Source: Paulownia fortunei
Lineage: Eukaryota > Streptophyta > Magnoliopsida > Lamiales > Paulowniaceae
Direction: 5' to 3'
Length of the DNA: 64,000 bases
Assembly: GCA_019321725.1 (NCBI GenBank)
Contig: CM033113.1
Span: forward strand, 3,348,001 to 3,412,000
Numbering within the stretch: the first letter of the stretch is position 1; every line of letters begins with the position of its first letter. A program made the translations under genes and the position numbers. The notes under the pieces were generated by a model that was not told the DNA's origin, did no database searches, and was given only the letters and a program-made list of their open reading frames with translations. Of this stretch, positions 51,301-62,900 are shown one piece after another.

Positions 51301-52495
51301 AATGTTGCAAAAGATTGAGGTCTGCTTCAAGGAATGTGTTCAAAGGAATCGGTTATTCCCTAATATTTTGGACCACAATAGGAACAAGGGTAGACAAGAA
51401 GCTGTTGAAGTAAATTCTAGCCTTGCTTGTGAAAGTGTTGAGAGTCCTAGTAGTGCAATTTGCAGTACAAATTCTGATATACTAGAACCATCACTTTCCT
51501 TCAGAATTGATATTGGAAGGAATGAAACCGAGAGAAATAACGTTTTGAAGAGGTATGAAGATTTACAGACTTGGATGTGGAAAGAATGCTTTAACTCATC
51601 GATTGTGTGTGCCATGGCATATGGGAAAAAGAGGTGCTCGCCGCTATTGGGAATTTGTGATATTTGCCTTGCTACTTATGATGCTAAGGACATTTGCCCT
51701 TCTTGCCATCAGATTCATGGCAAGGTTGGTGCAAAAGGAAATTTCTCTGAGCAGTTTAATGGTGAAAATAATCTAATGGATGGGACCAACATAACTATGT
51801 CGAACTCATCTCCACTGAGAATCAGATTGATCAAGGCCATTCTATCTTCGCTCGAGGTATGTTAACAGAGTACCTTTTTTTTTTCTGCATGTCTAGGCAT
51901 TTCTTCTTCACATGCCAACAAATTACCCTCACTATATCTGACAGGTTGCTGTTCCCTCTGAGGCCCTTCATTCTTCTTGGACAGAAGACCTTAGGAAAAC
52001 TTGGGGCTTTGAGCTGCAGAAATCTTCATCCATCGAGGGTCTCCTACAGGTGTTCACACTGAACAATAATACTCAACATGATTCTATTGAGAAACCTGTA
52101 GCCTTTTGTTTCAAATAATGCCCTGAACTTGTGGAATTCAGGCACTTCATATCTCTACTTCTCTCTCTCTCTCTTTTCCTGTCTTTAGTTGAGACTGCTG
52201 ACTAGTGTTTTTCAAATTTTTTTGCAGATTCTGACTCACTTTGAGGGTGCCATAAAACGTGATTATCTATCAGCAGATTTTGAGACAACAGAAGAATTGT
52301 TGTGCTATTGTGACTCATCAAGAGGTGCTGCTAGTGAATTTAATTACCCTGTAAATGTTCCTCAACTTCCTTGGATACCAAAAACTACAGCTGCTGTGGC
52401 TCTAAGGCTTTTGGAGCTGGATGCGTCTATCTTCTATACTCCAGATCAGAAGGCTGAGTTTCATGATGAAAAGAAAATGGAAGCTCTTCCAGTTG

Positions 52496-52536
<41 letters not shown>

Positions 52537-53859
52537 CACACACAGAGAAGACCACACACTTATCCATGCCCTGCAACAATCATTGGGGGTTGTATCCAAG
52601 GAACGTGAAGTTCTGTTATCATGGAATCTGTGCACTGGGTTTCTTGAACATTTTGCCCTAGGGGTTGTATTGTCAGTTGAAAAAACTCATTAGACATCCA
52701 TGTTATAATAAGTAGTAATGGTGAGTTTTACTCTCCACTCCTCTAGAAAGTTAGAATATGGGGTTCCAAGACACAAGTTAGATAGAAAACGAGAAGTCAA
52801 GTAATAATAATAAATGAACAATTTATTCTTGTATAGCACTAAAAGAAATATGCAGTGTGTGACGCTCTAGAAACACCTTTACTGCATTACACAGGAAAGA
52901 TATTGAAGGCTGGAATATATGTAGTATTCGTAGTATGTCTCATTGACTTCACTTGCTAGATTTCTGGCTCCGCCCCAGCTTGCCCCATCTATTTGCTGTT
53001 GCATATCATGATTTGGTTGATCATTCTAATGGTTTCGTTTTTGGTCGCATTTCTTTGAATTCATTTGACCTTAAAACTTATTTTCTGCTGCATGCAGAAG
53101 TTTGCTTTAAGGTACGGTTACACAAAGGACATCCAAAAGGCTGAAACTATGGGATTCGATAGACATGGATGTATAAAGGAGGAAAACTTGGATAACCTTC
53201 GTGACACCCCTGGAAGCTCTGGGTACAGGCAAATGGTTCGTGGGCGAGGAGGTGGCCGCCCACGTGGAAGGTCGCAGAAAGGAGTCATGGGCTCAATATC
53301 ACAATCCGGCAGGCGGAGTACAAAACAAGGTGAGACATTGACTCAAATTCTTCTGCAGCAGGGAGTAAGAACACCTGGACAGAAGCATGGACGGGGTCGC
53401 AGAACTCTTAGGAGGAGGAGAACAGAGAAGAAAGTTGTTGCAGAGACTCTACGGGATTACTTAAATGACAAGGGCAACTTTAGGAATGTTGTGGAGGAGC
53501 CCAGAAATTCTGGCAGAGAGGAGGTGGGTAATTTTAGCACTAGAAATATTGTAGTTGAAAACAATCAAAGTAGCAACAGCATGGAAGCTGGTGATTCTGA
53601 TGATAATGCTAACGAGAACCTGTATCACTATGAAAAGTGGGGAGCAGCAACTTACGATGTTATTTCCAACAGAAGTAATGAGATGATAGAAATGAGTGAA
53701 GAGGATGCTGATGAAATTGATGATGGAAATGGTTATGATGAAGAGGATGGTGAAAATTTGGATGGAGACGTGGAATTCAATGATGATGACTCGGACAGAG
53801 ATGAAGGGAACCGGGATGAAGGTTTGGAGTCTCTAGATTCTGGAGATTACAGTGATTGA
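43846..53859 (+). CDS. RLT1/RLT2: Homeobox-DDT domain chromatin protein, RLT1/RLT2 type
   Basis: Nuclear partner of ISWI remodellers (CHR11/CHR17 in Arabidopsis), affecting vegetative phase and flowering. Nineteen coding exons: 43846-43972, 44439-44897, 45538-45617, 46016-46309, 46396-46485, 46604-46768, 46877-47099, 47714-47814, 47963-48049, 48452-48604, 48687-48842, 49231-49440, 49511-49913, 50022-50203, 50293-50802, 51239-51856, 51945-52049, 52228-52491, 53098-53859. Total 4,989 nt, 1,662 residues, like RLT1/RLT2 (about 1,700). Domains: homeodomain (about 21-80), charged Arg/Glu coiled coil (about 335-465), DDT (about 500-560), HARE-HTH (about 680-750), WHIM motifs (about 885-930 and 1030-1110), Cys pair motif CDIC..CPSC in exon 16, AT-hook-like GRGGGRPRGRSQK, and an acidic C-terminus. 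In-frame TGA at 43837 fixes the start. The exon 18 end (CCA|GTTGAG, next to a CT repeat) is the weakest junction. Confidence 0.93.
47849..47878. repeat. (AT)15 microsatellite in RLT intron 8
   Basis: Thirty bases of perfect AT repeat, starting about 34 bases after the exon 8 donor. Confidence 0.95.
48116..48138. repeat. (CT)n microsatellite in RLT intron 9
   Basis: About 11 CT units. Confidence 0.9.
48270..48329. repeat. Compound (TC)9-TA-(AC)20 microsatellite in RLT intron 9
   Basis: A CT tract (48270-48287) passes through TATA into 40 bases of perfect AC repeat (48290-48329). Confidence 0.95.
48375..48399 (+). repeat. G-rich tract with quadruplex potential in RLT intron 9
   Basis: GG-T-G6-T-G6-AT-G6 on the coding strand, about 50 bases before the exon 10 acceptor. 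Several G runs with 1-2 base loops allow a G-quadruplex in the DNA or pre-mRNA; this is a prediction from pattern only. Confidence 0.5.
49043..49222. repeat. Imperfect tandem duplication in RLT intron 11
   Basis: CCCATAAA..CC..GTGTCA.CACT.CACAACC then ATAAACAGACTGT.AAATA and a common end ACTTGTT occur twice, at about 49043-49128 and 49138-49222, 95 bases apart. The second copy ends 8 bases before the exon 12 acceptor at 49230. Confidence 0.85.
52498..52533. repeat. (TC)18 microsatellite at the RLT exon 18 donor
   Basis: Thirty-six bases of TC repeat begin 7 bases into intron 18, right after the inferred donor. Confidence 0.95.
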
Positions 53860-54839
53860 GGTCTCAAAATTGTGGGTGACCAAATAATCAAAGGTTCAAT
53901 CCTTTGACCACAATTGAAGTGGTCTAGTGTTCTCTCATTCTTTTGTTTGTATTCTTTTGAGATGCAGCCCTCGAGTTGGCTGGTCTGGTGTAAAATTATA
54001 GAAAAACAAAGTATAGCGTTTTTGTCCGGAACTCTGATCAGCTCGTTGATCAATATGGTAATCTAATCATGTGAAATCTATTTGCTGTTAATTTCACTTT
54101 GTCATTGAACAGGCAAAAATACAACCACGACTTATCACAAGGCGTCTGTCCCGTAGCAATTGCAACATTTGCAAGAGCCAGCGAGGAATCTCCTTCACTG
54201 TTTAAGGCAATTTGAGTTTCCCTTTTCTAAGTTCAAGCTTTGCACGCGCGAATTGTCTAAAAACCAAAAAAATTGACTAGTTTTAAAATCACTCTGTCCT
54301 TATCAGTGTTGATGTTGAACCATTAATCTCCTATTGCAATTTGCTTACTTGTGTGCATTTTAAAATTGTCCTACCCCGAATACAAATGATATTATCGTGC
54401 CACATTGAGATCCGCATGATATGTTTTTATAAGTTCTACCTCTGCCATGGTCTGAAGACATCTACGAGCTATTTTTTACATTATCTGTGCTTTGGGATTA
54501 AATACAGGCTGCCCTCTTAACGAATCAGGGCCTGGTCTAAGTCTCGAGTTTCTTTTAAGGCATGAACTGGTAATGCTAAAAGAAGAATCGCTTCCAATTA
54601 AAGTTATAATGAAGAATCTTTGGATATACAATGTTGGTTGCATTAGATATTGTTCTGATTACAAGCATGTTTAAGGCTAAATTTGTTCTGTTTATTCTCT
54701 ACTAGCTACAAACATATGTAGGGCCCATGAGCTGCAAAAGTTTGCTGTCTCAAATAGAAAACACCCAACCAAAACTGAACTAGACGAACAAAGACAACAA
54801 ATCGACGCTATAAGTAATAACAGAATACAATTTTCAAAC
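53860..54839. other. Spacer between convergent RLT and DnaJ genes
   Basis: Holds the two 3' UTRs. Moderate complexity, no supportable coding frame (the 60-codon plus frame at 54492-54674 has no recognised domain). Confidence 0.65.
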
Positions 54840-57071
54840 TCATGGCGAGAGTAGTTTCTTAATCCCAGATTTCTGTTCGGCCGTCAACCTAGTAGGAAAC
54901 TTTATATTGAACTTGATCCTCAGATTGCCCCTTTTCGTGGGTTCTTTAGGAATGGGCATGCCTTCTCTGGGCACCACCTCTTCATAGTTGGGATGGATCA
55001 CACTGTTAATAGGTATAGTCAAGTTCCTCCCATCCAGTGTTGTAAGGTGGACTGTGTAGCCTGTTAATGCTTCGGCAAGAGAGATTTTCTGAGTGACGAC
55101 AAGATCATTTCCATCCCTTGTGAACACGCTGTGTGGCTTCTCATCTATTATGAATACTAAATCTGAAGGAATGACGTTTGGCTGTTCATTTCCTTTCTCT
55201 GGGAATGTGATCTTTGTCCCTTTTTTCCAGCCAGGTTTAATATCGATGGTCAGAATCTCTTCCACTGGTAAGGTATTCCTGCCCAAAGAGAACATGAACC
55301 ATTAGATAACCATCAAATGATAACTGAGATAACTTCTGATAAAACTATCAAGGAACCATGAGGTAACATTTTCATTAACTGGGAAGTTATACCCTTAGTG
55401 CCAATTATGTTAAGAAGATCAGTATTTTGCTTTTCCGAGTGCAATTCCAGGAGTTCATTTACTAAGATGCATAACAACTATGGCAGAGAATGTCACGACT
55501 CAATCAGAAGTTCTTTAAAAAAGGCAAAAAGTTCCATCATCATTCAGGTAAGTACTGTCAACTAGAACATCGCTGTGCCTAAACAGATAATGTACTGAAC
55601 CATTTGAGATCAAAAGCTGAAAATAACAGACCCTTGTTATCACAACCGTGGCTCAATACCAAAAATTAACCTAGTAGTAAGATACAGGTCTAAATGCAGC
55701 ATATTAGCGACTCAGAATGATTCAATTGGTAGGATTGACAAAGCAAACAAAACAACAAGTTGGAACTTGGTCAAACAACGACTCATGAAAGAAAGCAACC
55801 AAGAAATGAGAAGAAGACAAACATTGAAAGAACTGGAAATAACGAGCAGTTACATGTTAGAAGATAGTAACATACCCACTGGCATCAGATATCTCTCTAG
55901 AAATTTTCATCCTCTTTGTAGCTCCTTTATATAGCTCTTCTAAGCTGCAAGGTAACTTTTGCTCAATGGGTGGTGCCTTTCTAGGACCTGAACTCATTGG
56001 CCTACTGTCTCCAAAAGAACTAAAGATATCATCCCCGAACATGGAACGCCCAGAAAACCTGGAACCGCCCCTCATTCCACTACCACCTCCCATTCCTCCA
56101 AAAGGGCTTGAAAAGCCAAAGAACTCTGCAAAAATGTCATCAGCATTTCTAGGATTGAATCTAAACACATTTGGTCCATCTCCTGTTTGGAAGAATGTTG
56201 CACCACCAGGACCACCAGCATCAGGTGGCGGAACTTGACCTTTCAGACCTTCTTCTCCATACTGATCATAGATAGCCCTCTTTTGGGGATCACTTAGAAC
56301 CTGCACGAAGAAACAGGAAACAGAATATCACTCCCTGGTTCCCACATGCTACAGTCCGAATGACATAATTCTGCCTAAGAAGCTGACAACATCATCAAAA
56401 AGTAAAAAAATAGCACGATCCAAGGTGATTTTCGAAAACCAATTTATAGATTTATGCAAGTCTACATCAATCATATAAATAAATCATAGCAATCTAAGAA
56501 TTGCCGAAATGGGCATCATCCAAAATTTACAGGATTGAACAATCAAAGAATCCTCGATTATTACATTCTAGGCTCCTAACATCAGATAGACACCAACTCA
56601 ATACTGCTAAATGGTGCTCAAATCTAGTGAAATCCATACTGATCAATTATAATCCCAACTCACAATACAACATGGTTATCATAGTTTGTTTCAAGACACT
56701 TATCTTCAAATCAAATTGAATATTTGAAATTAAGCAAAACCTCCACAAAATTGATATTTGTTAATTAACATTAATCTTTTACAAAAGGTTGTTATACAAC
56801 AGACGCTCAATTCCGACACGCATGTCACAAGTAGCGCACTATAAACACGCACGAGCACTCTATCAAGGACAAGAAATAGAAATCAAGAACGAGAAATCTT
56901 ATATACCTCATAAGCTTCAGAAATCTGTTTGAATTTCGCCTCAGCTTCTTTCTTGTTGTTGGGATTCTTATCAGGGTGCCACTTCATCGCCAGCTTTCTG
57001 TAAGCTTTCTTCAAGTCGTCATCTTTTGCATTCTTATCCACCTGCAATATCTTGTAGTAATCCACACCCAT
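54840..57071 (-). CDS. DnaJ/Hsp40 co-chaperone, class B (DNAJB1/4-like)
   Basis: Stimulates Hsp70 ATPase and delivers clients; probably cytosolic/nuclear, since no signal or transit peptide is seen. Three exons, 57071-56907, 56300-55876, 55278-54840, with introns of 606 and 597 nt, frame kept; 342 residues, normal for class B. J domain at 1-70 begins [16 protein letters not shown] and has the essential HPD at 32-34. A Gly/Phe-rich linker follows (about 80-165; [12 protein letters not shown]). No CxxCxGxG zinc fingers exist, so it is not class A. The C-terminal substrate-binding region shows [29 protein letters not shown] and [20 protein letters not shown]. It ends [16 protein letters not shown] without a CaaX box. 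The upstream region carries a TATA box and heat-shock element, so heat induction is likely. Convergent with RLT and divergent from the phosphorylase gene. Confidence 0.95.
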
Positions 57072-57182
57072 CTCCTCTCCTCTCTCTATCTTCTTCTACT
57101 CCTTCAAATCTCTGTGTTCTTCTGCTGAAAAACTCTGCGATTGAAATTCAATTTTAAAGGAAATCGCGATGTAGAGCTGTGT

Positions 57183-57190
57183 TTTTATAA
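57183..57190 (-). promoter_or_regulatory. TATA box of the DnaJ gene
   Basis: TTATAAAAAC on the minus strand lies about 115 bases upstream of the ATG at 57071. Confidence 0.6.
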
Positions 57191-57288
57191 GGGATTCTTG
57201 ATTTTATTGTTGAGGTGTGCATGGAGATTGATGTGGTGAAGTGTGGAAAAGGACCAGGGGAGATGGGTCTGGAAATTAATAGGGGGTA

Positions 57289-57311
57289 CTCTAGAAGTAC
57301 GTGGAACTTTC
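57289..57311 (-). promoter_or_regulatory. Heat-shock element upstream of the DnaJ gene
   Basis: The minus strand reads GGAAAGTTCC (a GAAnnTTC core, 57304-57311), then after 7 bases TTCTAGAG (57296-57289). Two head-to-tail/tail-to-tail GAA/TTC pairs form an imperfect heat-shock factor site about 110 bases upstream of the TATA box, a position typical of plant heat-shock promoters. Confidence 0.55.
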
Positions 57312-59946
57312 CAGATTTCAGTTGGGTCACTCGAAATAAAATTTAAATATTTTTCAAAAATATAATTTTATATTATTATCTTCAAAATATTAAAGAGAAT
57401 AATAATATTTCACTGATAGATAAGTGAGACGGTGTAAAATATTCTATTTTATGAAATATAATTTTATTTTAAATTTTTTGAAAAATAAATAAGAAAAATA
57501 ATTTTAAAAAAAGTGGCATTCACAACTTTTCAATGCAACGCAAACCAATATGATTTTATTGATTCCTTAATTAGAACTCCTTATTCACATCTGATTAGCA
57601 CTGATTGAAATTAGTTATACCATATTGTATTTAGTATTTAGGTGTAATTAAAGAATTTATTTTTTACCCTATTTTAAGTTTTGACAAGTGTTTTGCTGTC
57701 TTTTTGGTTTTCATTTAAGTGATATTTAAGTCATAATTCTCATAAATTGTTCTTAAATTTTAAGATTTTATAATTTTCAGACTCACAATGAGTATAAGAT
57801 ATTCCTTTATCCAAAATACTTTTGAAGAATAATTACTCTTATTTAATCCCTCTTTGGGTGATGAATTTTTTGTACTAATATTTTCAACGTTATGTATGAC
57901 GTGGAGAAATGACTGAACTCCTTTTAATCAAATATTAAAAGATGACTTGTATCAAAGATAGAGTCACACAATTCACAACCAATAGAATTTAAAGATTTAA
58001 ATATAGAACAAAAAGTTATTTTATCAAATACACATTAATATTTCATAAAGTAGTATATTATATAAATATAATATGTGGGTCACCATAATAAATAATGTAA
58101 GGCCTAATTCAAATGACAAAATTGACATTCAAGATTATGATACATGTATGTACCAGTAGAAATATAAATATTTATTTATTTTTATAATGGTCGTTGTTAA
58201 TTATTGCTAGTTGATTAATTAATTGATATTTAGATGTATAATTTATTTAACTGTCCCATAAAAATACACAAACACATATGTCCTGATGTTTGGCATTGAA
58301 TCTTAGAACCAACATTAACTAAAAGTTTGGAATTACATTTACATATGAAATATTCCTAGTATTCAATTTTATTACAAAAAGTTCAAGTCCACAATATTGG
58401 AAAGAAAATGAAAAGCCCTTTTCCATTTTAATCTTTAGTGAAAGATTTATGCCTTCAAAATTTGATCCCTTATAACCTTGAAGGGAATAAATCTTAACCA
58501 CCACCCAACGAAGCAGGGATTTGGTAGCAGTTCTGAAGCATTGTCGGGCTGATTTCGTGCAGTCCGCAATTTCAGGTCAGGACAAGCATAAACTATCAAT
58601 TTATGTTGTACATTGATTTATTTTTTTTATTTTTTTGACTAAACTTAAAATATTTTTTCTGTAAATATATTTTTATGTTAAAAAAAATTAATTGAATGTA
58701 TACCTAGGAATGCCAACAACTCACAGAGGCTTCCTCGGGAAGAGCAAACATTTTTCTAATTTGTTTTGTTTTTTTGGCTGAGGGCATTTTAAATTTTTGA
58801 TTTTATCATGCCATGTAATCATCTAATATAAATACAATGTTAATAATTTAGCTTGAATTTTAAAATTTTCAATTCTACAATCCACACACATTTTTAAAAT
58901 TATTATAATATTCATATTATTAAAATTATTATAATATTTATGAATAATATAATTCAATTAATCTTTATCAATTCCATCCACAAATCAAATCAGGTATAAA
59001 AGAATAAATCTTAAACACCACCAAACAAAGCAGGGATTTTGAGGTGCTGCATTCAAATGGGCCGGTCCAAATTCCAATTGGGGGTTGGATTGGGCTCAGG
59101 AGCAGAAATCACGACTTCACGTGATGGCTAACGCGAAGCAAGCACTCAATTCTCGCGCTTGTCTTCATCAACCTCACATGCAGTCCACAATTCTAAAAGG
59201 CACGGTAAGAAAGCGCTCAAAAGTCGAGCCCAGTTGGTATTCTTCAGATGACGAAACTACCCATGAAGTTAATTATATTTCATGCACTAATTGATTTTGA
59301 TCTCATATGAAATACTAAATTCAGTTATGATTTATTATGAGATCAAACAGTTTTCATAATTTATAATCTAAGACAACTTAAACTATAATTTATGTTCTAT
59401 ACCATTGCACTACATGAACAATTTTGCCTTATCAACGTTTGTAAGAGCTTTGAGATGATGTACTAAGTTTGTTTACTTTATTTAATATGTTATTTTTATT
59501 GATGATAGACGGATGAAAAAAAATTCAATTTAATATAATTAATAAATTTTATTAAATAATTCATTTATTTTTTATTTAAAATATATTTTTGACTATAATA
59601 TTTATAATTTATTATAATTTAAATTTAAAATAATTTATGAGAATTTTTAATTTAAACCATTCAGCCAAACCGACTAGAATTTGAATCAATTTTGATTATT
59701 TATTACCGTAATTTTACTTCTGCCTATTTGGTGCTAGAGTTTCTAATTTCCCTCCTCTCCATAAAGGCAATGGCCTTTTTATACTACCGTTTTCTTGAAA
59801 TCAGAGTACTTTCTGGCAAAAGCGCTATTGCCCATGCAAATCCCACGCCTCTATGCTCCGCAGTGGTCCGCCACCGCAACACACAATATCGTCTCTAACA
59901 CATAATGAACTCCTCCTCCTGATTCTACACTCACACGCACACACAG

Positions 59947-62900
59947 TTGAACACTGTCACTTTATCGCACAATGTCTGCGATTACAGTTGCGCGACTCGC
60001 CGTCGGATCATCCCGCGCCAAGTCCTCCACTCGATCAACTTCCGATATCCATCGTCTGTGCTCAATTTTATTAAACCCCAGCCGAACCGCTGTTCAAATT
60101 CTCTATATTTCTTCTGTAAGCCTCCACAAGCCTCAACAGCCAATGGCGGTACTGATATTTCTGCCGAGGGCTCCTCAACGGTTACATTCCTAAACGACGA
60201 CACAGCGGACTCTACGCTATTCATAATCCAAGCAAGAAACAGAATCGGGCTACTTCAAGTCATCACTCGAGTCTTCAAAGTCCTTGGTCTCACTATCGAA
60301 AGAGCCACCGTCGAGTTTGAAGCAGAATTCTTTATCAATAAATTCTATGTTACTGGTTCAGAGGGCAAAAAGATTGAGAATCTTGAAAATCTTGAGAGAA
60401 TTAGAAAGGCATTGGTGGAGGCAATTGATGGCGGTGGTGATATTAGTGGCGGATACGTACAGGCGGGTGGAAGAGGGGTAGTGGTGAAGAGATCGGGGTT
60501 AGGGTTGGAATCTCTTGGGGAGAGGAGAGCGAAGGCGGAGAAGATGTTCACATTGATGGATGGGTTTTTGAAGAATGATCCAAGGAGTCTGCAGAAAGAT
60601 ATTCTTGATCATGTGGAGTACACGGTAGCAAGGTCCAGGTTCAGTTTTGATGATTTCGAAGCGTATCAGGTAATGGTCTTTGGCTTTAAGAATATTTTCT
60701 TTTTTTTATATATGGATTTTGTTGGAACCTTTGGTAGATTGCCTCAAGTGTAGTGCTCCCTCATATTGCTGATATGCGGGGATGCATTTTGAACAATTTT
60801 CCCTTCTAGTGTATGGCTAATTATAAGGAAACAGGGACAGGAAAAAGGGAAAACGAGGGAAGTAATAGCTGCTTGATTTTGCATATCCTGTCTACATTCC
60901 AGCATAATGTGCAGGATTATTGATAAGGAACAGTTTCTCCATAGTTCCATAGAACCAAATTTCAAATGCGTTCTTCTTTTTTTTTTTTTTTTTGGGTGGG
61001 GGGGACAACTCCTAGGGTGTTGTAGTCATAGTTGGTTTCAGTTACCTCATTGCACTTCATGGAACTTAGATATAGGGATGACTGCAACATGATTTTAATA
61101 TGAGGAATGGGAACGAGTTATGCTCTGTCGATCTGAGAGCTCCTACCTAGTATAGATAAGCCAACATTTCAAAATATTATATGCTTAGACTGCCATAATG
61201 TTTGTCAGTTCACATAAAGCACCTCAATGTCTATAATCCCACAAGAAAGAATTTCTCTTGAAAAATTATCAAATCAAGTATTTGCCTTTGTGGCATTATA
61301 TACTTACCTTTGAAATTCTGTAGTAGGCAATCATCAAACATTTTCTAATCAAATACCCAAAATGCAGCAGCAAACATTCTCCACACAGAAAAAAGTAACC
61401 TTAGACTCCACGCCCAATCCCCCATGGACATGAATGATAGTAATGCATGCCCTCTGCTATGCACATCTAATCTATGGTATTACATATAAATCACACATTT
61501 TCTATGTTTATGCATTGTAGTTGCAAATGAATCTTTACTTACCTTTGATCAATTGTGTGTTGCTTCTAGGTTTTTTAAGTATTACTCCAACCCAAGATGT
61601 GAAACAATATGTAAAAATACAAGATATCAATCACCATCCTCAATTAACAAGTTCATTATACCTAATGTAGTATAAAGATCTTGAATCTCAATTTAACTAA
61701 ATAACCTTACCACTTAGAAACTATAACCGTAGGAGTCTATAAATTCATTTCTAATGTTACAATTTTTGTCTAAAGCAAAGTACTCCTAGTCCTTCTTCTT
61801 ATCAAGAATGTCCTTTTTCATTAAGAATTAATAAAAGACAATGAGCAACATATATTAGTCACCATTGATTGGTCTATCCACATCAAGTCCTCATATATTA
61901 TGGAGGTGTTTGCAGTAGGCTGAACTACGTATGTTTACGGTTTAATTTTCCTTTTTCTCTAATTTCTAGTACCTTTATGAGCAAACTAGGTCATAATGGC
62001 GATCATGCCATGGATTTATGCTTTGTTGTGTATATTCTCGACAGGTTAAGGTTGCATTATAATAGTTTTGTCGTGATTTGATTTTCTGGCACAGTTTCTG
62101 ATGATGCCATTTTTGGAGAAAATTAACTTGGCCAGACACTGTCATTAGAAGCTATTTTGCTCTGATTCTTCCAAATGCATTTTATAGCTGTGTCGGGCAA
62201 ATGAAGGTTGGACAAGGGTGTGGTACACTTATGTCATGTTTTTCTATGAAATAATATATAACTTTTAAGTTTTTTAACTTTCTGAAATAAAATTGAATAT
62301 ACACCATCTCTCTGAAAGATGTTCCACTAGAAATATTCTTGTTATTGCTTCGACTCATATTCTCCCGAAAGTGGATTCTGCTCTAATAGCTCCGAATAAA
62401 TTAAATTAAATACGTGCATTAAGATATGAAGGCTTCTTATTCCACTGCAAGGAAAACACTTTTTCACTCTTTCATATACTAGGGGATTTCACTTGGAAAA
62501 GATATATTTTTTTTTATTTTTTTAACTTTCTGAAATAAAATTGAATATAAATAACCTTTTTAGGTATATTGGCATTATTTTAGTATTAAAGCTTAGTTTA
62601 TAATATGTTGATATATTCTTGTGCTCTCTTTTATTTTGTGTCCACTGATCAAGAGTTTTGCAGTTCTTCATATTAGTCATTTGGAAGCATCCCACAAGAA
62701 TCCCATGTTAGTATCCCTGTGTTATTGCCTTGTGTTGACTTGGGTGGTTTGTTAGATGTACTTGCTTCACTTTGTAGTCCATGATGTTTAACATAAAACA
62801 CAAATTCTAAGCTTTTTGAGATTTTTCCCAGACATATGGAACATCTGATTGATGTTTATGGTTGATTATTGTGCAGGCATTATCACATAGTGTAAGAGAT

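Larger units (their letters stand above)
57072..59946. other. Intergenic: divergent promoters of DnaJ and phosphorylase
   Basis: The left ~300 bases are the DnaJ leader and heat-shock promoter. The middle is AT-rich with nothing recognisable. At about 59.04-59.29 kb there is a more complex patch with a 69-codon plus frame (ATG at 59085 or nearby, ..VRKRSKVEPSWYSSDDETTH..) of unknown nature; composition looks partly coding-like but no domain is recognised. The stretch from about 59.7 kb is probably the phosphorylase leader. Confidence 0.5.

Noticed and set aside
59085..59294. 69-codon plus frame ending ..SSDDETTHEVNYISCTN
   Set aside because: Partly protein-like but no recognised family or partner exon; kept only as a note in the intergenic entry.
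59853..60074. Third-frame ORF over the phosphorylase leader
   Set aside because: It does not join the ACT or phosphorylase frame and ends within exon 1.
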